Positions 30,869-33,059 of a stretch of 33,059 nucleotides of DNA are shown here, in pieces. A model generated the notes under the pieces. It made no database searches, was not told where the DNA came from, and saw only the letters and a program-made list of their open reading frames with translations. This DNA comes from Calditrichota bacterium. Its GTDB lineage: Bacteria > Zixibacteria > MSB-5A5 > GN15 > FEB-12. A program made the translations under genes and the position numbers. The stretch lies in assembly GCA_008501655.1 (NCBI GenBank), contig QQUK01000350.1, forward strand, positions 1-33,059. The letters are read 5' to 3'. Every line of letters starts with the position of its first letter. Position 1 is the stretch's first letter.

Positions 30869-31729
30869 TTAAAAAATAAATCCATCAATTACAATAGCAG
30901 TAAAAAGACCAAACAAGTAGAGTATCGAATACCCGAACAAACCTTTGAATAATTTTTCATTACCGTGCTTCAAAGCTTTGTATGATTTTTTTATCAGGAT
31001 AACACCTAACAGCACTGCTATCGTCATATAAAACCAGCCGGCACCAAAAGCTAATAGCGATAGGCTGGTAGCAAACAGAATGAAACTATATATAAGAATC
31101 TGTTTCAGCGTTGATTTATCACCACGTACAACCGGCATCATAGGAAGTTTTGCTTTTTTATAGTCATCCTGACAAAAAAGAGCAAGTGCCCAGAAATGCG
31201 GTGGAGTCCAGAAAAAGATTATAGCAAACATAATCCAGGGGACGATATCCATATGTCCGGTAGCAGCCGTCCATGAACCAACCGGTGCCATCGCTCCGGC
31301 AATACCGCCGATGACTATATTCTGATCTGTGTTCGGTTTCAGATATAATGTATAAAAGAGTGAATAGAATAAGATTGTAGCCAAAGAAAGCCCTGCAGTC
31401 AGCCAGTTAAAGAAAAATCCGAAAATCAACACACCGATAACTCCGATAGAAACCGAAAAGATAAGAGCGTGGGTTGAATTTAAACGACCGGATGGTAAGG
31501 GGCGACGGCTTGATGTACGGGTCATCTTACTGTCTATCTCCCGTTCTAAATACTGATTGAGTGCATTGGCACAGCCGCCGGTCAGATAAAGGGCAAAAAG
31601 ACAAAGGAAAAAATGTAACGGCCGAGACAACATTGAACCCTCAAGTATCAATGCTGCAGACCCGGTAAAGATGACTAAAAACATGATTGTCGGTTTAGTC
31701 AGCTGTATGTAATCTTTGATAAGTTTCAT
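30869..31729 (-). CDS. ctaB: Protoheme IX farnesyltransferase (heme O synthase)
   Basis: CtaB adds a farnesyl chain to heme B to give heme O, the substrate of CtaA. The 286-residue UbiA-family protein has the prenyl-diphosphate site NQYLEREIDSKMTRT (58-72) and the CtaB-specific loop CQDDYKKAKLPMMPVVRG in the second half, with about nine membrane helices. The start MKLIKDYIQLTKPTIM is typical. It lies 269 bases upstream of actA in the same direction but the act operon has its own promoter, so it may be a separate transcript. A TATAAT (31741-31746 on the minus strand) lies upstream without a good -35. Confidence 0.96.
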   Translation of the reverse strand: MKLIKDYIQLTKPTIMFLVIFTGSAALILEGSMLSRPLHFFLCLFALYLTGGCANALNQYLEREIDSKMTRTSSRRPLPSGRLNSTHALIFSVSIGVIGVLIFGFFFNWLTAGLSLATILFYSLFYTLYLKPNTDQNIVIGGIAGAMAPVGSWTAATGHMDIVPWIMFAIIFFWTPPHFWALALFCQDDYKKAKLPMMPVVRGDKSTLKQILIYSFILFATSLSLLAFGAGWFYMTIAVLLGVILIKKSYKALKHGNEKLFKGLFGYSILYLFGLFTAIVIDGFIF

Positions 31730-31892
31730 TTTTAATATCTATTATAAACTAAACCAACTACCCTACTTTCACTTTAATAGAGGCAATGAGTCCAGTTTTG
31801 CCCGAGCAATATACATAAATAAAATTTATTGACTACTCTTTTTTCAACTAATTTTAAATATTTATTCATTATTTTATCGCAATATATTAACT

Positions 31893-31918
31893 TCTCAATA
31901 GTATTATAATTATTGAGA
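31893..31918 (+). promoter_or_regulatory. Inverted repeat around a -10-like TATAAT (possible operator)
   Basis: TCTCAATA (31893-31900) pairs exactly with TATTGAGA (31911-31918), with TATAAT (31905-31910) in the centre. It is 23 bases upstream of the ATG at 31941. No good -35 box is present. An operator is possible, but the AT-rich context makes chance a real alternative. Confidence 0.35.
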
Positions 31919-31940
31919 TAACCAAACGTTGGGAAGATAC

Positions 31941-33059
31941 ATGACTAATAGAATCTACTATTTCAGCGCAGTTTTAATTTTGTTTTTAAGTACACTCACT
32001 CAAGCGGAAACAATAACCGGAGTTGTAAAAGATGCTGATACCAAAGAACCTATCGCATTGGCTACCATACTTGTACCTACAACCAACCAATCAATTTTGA
32101 CAAACGATGAAGGTGAATTCTCTTTAAAACTGAAACCGGGAACTTATACAGTAAAATTCAGTCACGTTGCATTTTATACCCACACAGAGGAGATTACAAT
32201 TAACAGTAATCTCGATTCACTTGTTATATATCTGAATCCAGCCCTCATTGAAATATCCCCTATTAATGTATACGAACGAAATTATGATGCAGCACAGATA
32301 ATCATACGAAATGCCATTAAACGAAAAGATGACATCCTAAAACAGTTAAGTAATTACAGCTTTGATGCTTACACCAAACTTGCTATCTACGACACAGCAA
32401 AAGCTGATTCAATAAGTATGCTTATGCTTACCGAAACCCAGTTGACCGGATACTGGAAATATCCAGATACATATAAAGAGATAATCACCGCCCGAAAACA
32501 ATCTGCCAACATTGATGCCGCTGATAATCTTGTTACCGTCGGCGAGATTCTCAATTTCAACAAAAACAGAATTGATATGGGCAGATATTCGATTGTATCA
32601 CCAACAGCTAACGATGCCCTCGATTATTATAACTATTATCTGCTTGATACCATCTTTATAGATTCAAATCGAGTATTTCTACTTGAGGTTGAACCAAAAA
32701 GCAATACGACTCCTTTATTCATCGGAACCCTGCAGATCGTTGATTCAGTATACGCGGTAACAGGCGTTGACTTCTCTTTAAATGAAGGCTTCGATAACCC
32801 GGTTATTAAAAAGATGAGTTTCTATCAGGAGTTTCAAAAATACGAAAATGAATACTGGATGCCGACCATTATTAAATATAACGGAATTGTCGATATCCCA
32901 TTTCCCGGACTTCCTACAATTTCATTTGACTACACAGCTGCTCTGCATCAGTATCATTTTGAATCTAAAGATGAGGATTCCGTATTTAATGAGTATGCTC
33001 TTGAAGTTGATCAACTTGCTGATGATATCGATTCAACAGCATGGTATGCAAATCAGTTA
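31941..33059 (+). CDS. Exported CarboxypepD_reg-like / DUF5686-like protein, partial (runs off right edge)
   Basis: An open frame of 373 codons from the ATG at 31941 continues to the window edge without a stop. It has a signal peptide (likely cleavage after TQA, residue 22) and a carboxypeptidase regulatory-like beta domain (about 23-110) with TGVVKDADTKEPIALATI and NDEGEFSLKLKPGTYTVKFSH. The next part (about 115 on) reads VYERNYDAAQIIIRNAIKRK and then a DUF5686-like region. Such proteins are typical of Bacteroidota and relatives and lie at the outer membrane; the function is unknown. The ATG has a good ribosome site (GGGAAG). It is divergent from ctaB with a 211-base gap. Full length cannot be judged. 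Confidence 0.8.
   Translation, partial: MTNRIYYFSAVLILFLSTLTQAETITGVVKDADTKEPIALATILVPTTNQSILTNDEGEFSLKLKPGTYTVKFSHVAFYTHTEEITINSNLDSLVIYLNPALIEISPINVYERNYDAAQIIIRNAIKRKDDILKQLSNYSFDAYTKLAIYDTAKADSISMLMLTETQLTGYWKYPDTYKEIITARKQSANIDAADNLVTVGEILNFNKNRIDMGRYSIVSPTANDALDYYNYYLLDTIFIDSNRVFLLEVEPKSNTTPLFIGTLQIVDSVYAVTGVDFSLNEGFDNPVIKKMSFYQEFQKYENEYWMPTIIKYNGIVDIPFPGLPTISFDYTAALHQYHFESKDEDSVFNEYALEVDQLADDIDSTAWYANQL

Noticed and set aside
1..33059. tRNA, rRNA, CRISPR arrays, insertion sequences, toxin-antitoxin or defence genes
   Set aside because: Looked for in gaps and gene content by eye; no cloverleaf-like sequence, regularly spaced repeat, transposase or nuclease-type protein was seen.

Overview
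The window is a gene-dense bacterial chromosome segment. It most likely comes from a member of the FCB superphylum or a related uncultured lineage such as Marinimicrobia, Calditrichota or KSB1; this placement is inferred from gene content, not from a marker tree. The clues are an alternative complex III (Act) operon fused to a caa3 oxidase operon, an FCB-style heme A synthase in which the usual EYxHR motif reads EYINR, a large secreted protein with a type IX-like C-terminal sorting domain, and a secreted CarboxypepD_reg/DUF5686-type protein.

Layout. (1) Positions 1-2843, minus strand: a lipid/ribosome operon, DUF177 (YceD) - rpmF - plsX - fabH - fabD (only the first 20 codons of fabD are in the window), with a strong sigma70-type promoter abutting the first start codon. 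(2) 3045-6063, minus: three apparently independent membrane proteins (a TonB-like protein, an EamA/DMT transporter, an MscS channel) in a looser region with small palindromic repeats. (3) 6269-13496, minus: a complete F1Fo ATP synthase operon, atpZ-atpI-atpB-atpE-atpF-atpH-atpA-atpG-atpD-atpC, with a good promoter upstream and a three-hairpin tail ending in a terminator. (4) 13807-16332, plus: an 841-residue exported protein, divergent from the atp operon and convergent (1-base gap) with the oxidase operon. (5) 16334-30599, minus: one 14-gene block, actA-actB-actC-actD-actE-actF, a small membrane protein, sco, coxB-coxA-coxC-coxD, ctaA, a second sco, and DUF420. (6) 30869-31729, minus: ctaB. 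(7) 31941 to the right edge, plus: a partial DUF5686-like outer-membrane or exported protein.

How the parts work together. The Act complex would oxidise menaquinol and pass electrons to cytochrome c or directly to the cytochrome c domain of CoxB. The A2-type caa3 oxidase (YSHP motif in CoxA) reduces oxygen and pumps protons. CtaB and CtaA make heme A, and the two Sco proteins and DUF420 protein probably help to metallate and assemble the oxidase. The ATP synthase, whose c subunit has a proton-type binding site, uses the resulting gradient. Almost the whole quinol-to-ATP pathway therefore sits in about 25 kb.

I found no tRNA, rRNA, CRISPR array, insertion sequence or defence system, and nothing that I would call an undescribed system. 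The points most worth a second look are the hairpin tail of the atp operon, the near-leaderless promoter of the DUF177 operon, an internal promoter before ctaA, the TonB-like orphan, the uncharacterised small protein inside the Act-Cox operon and the exported protein sandwiched between the two bioenergetic operons.
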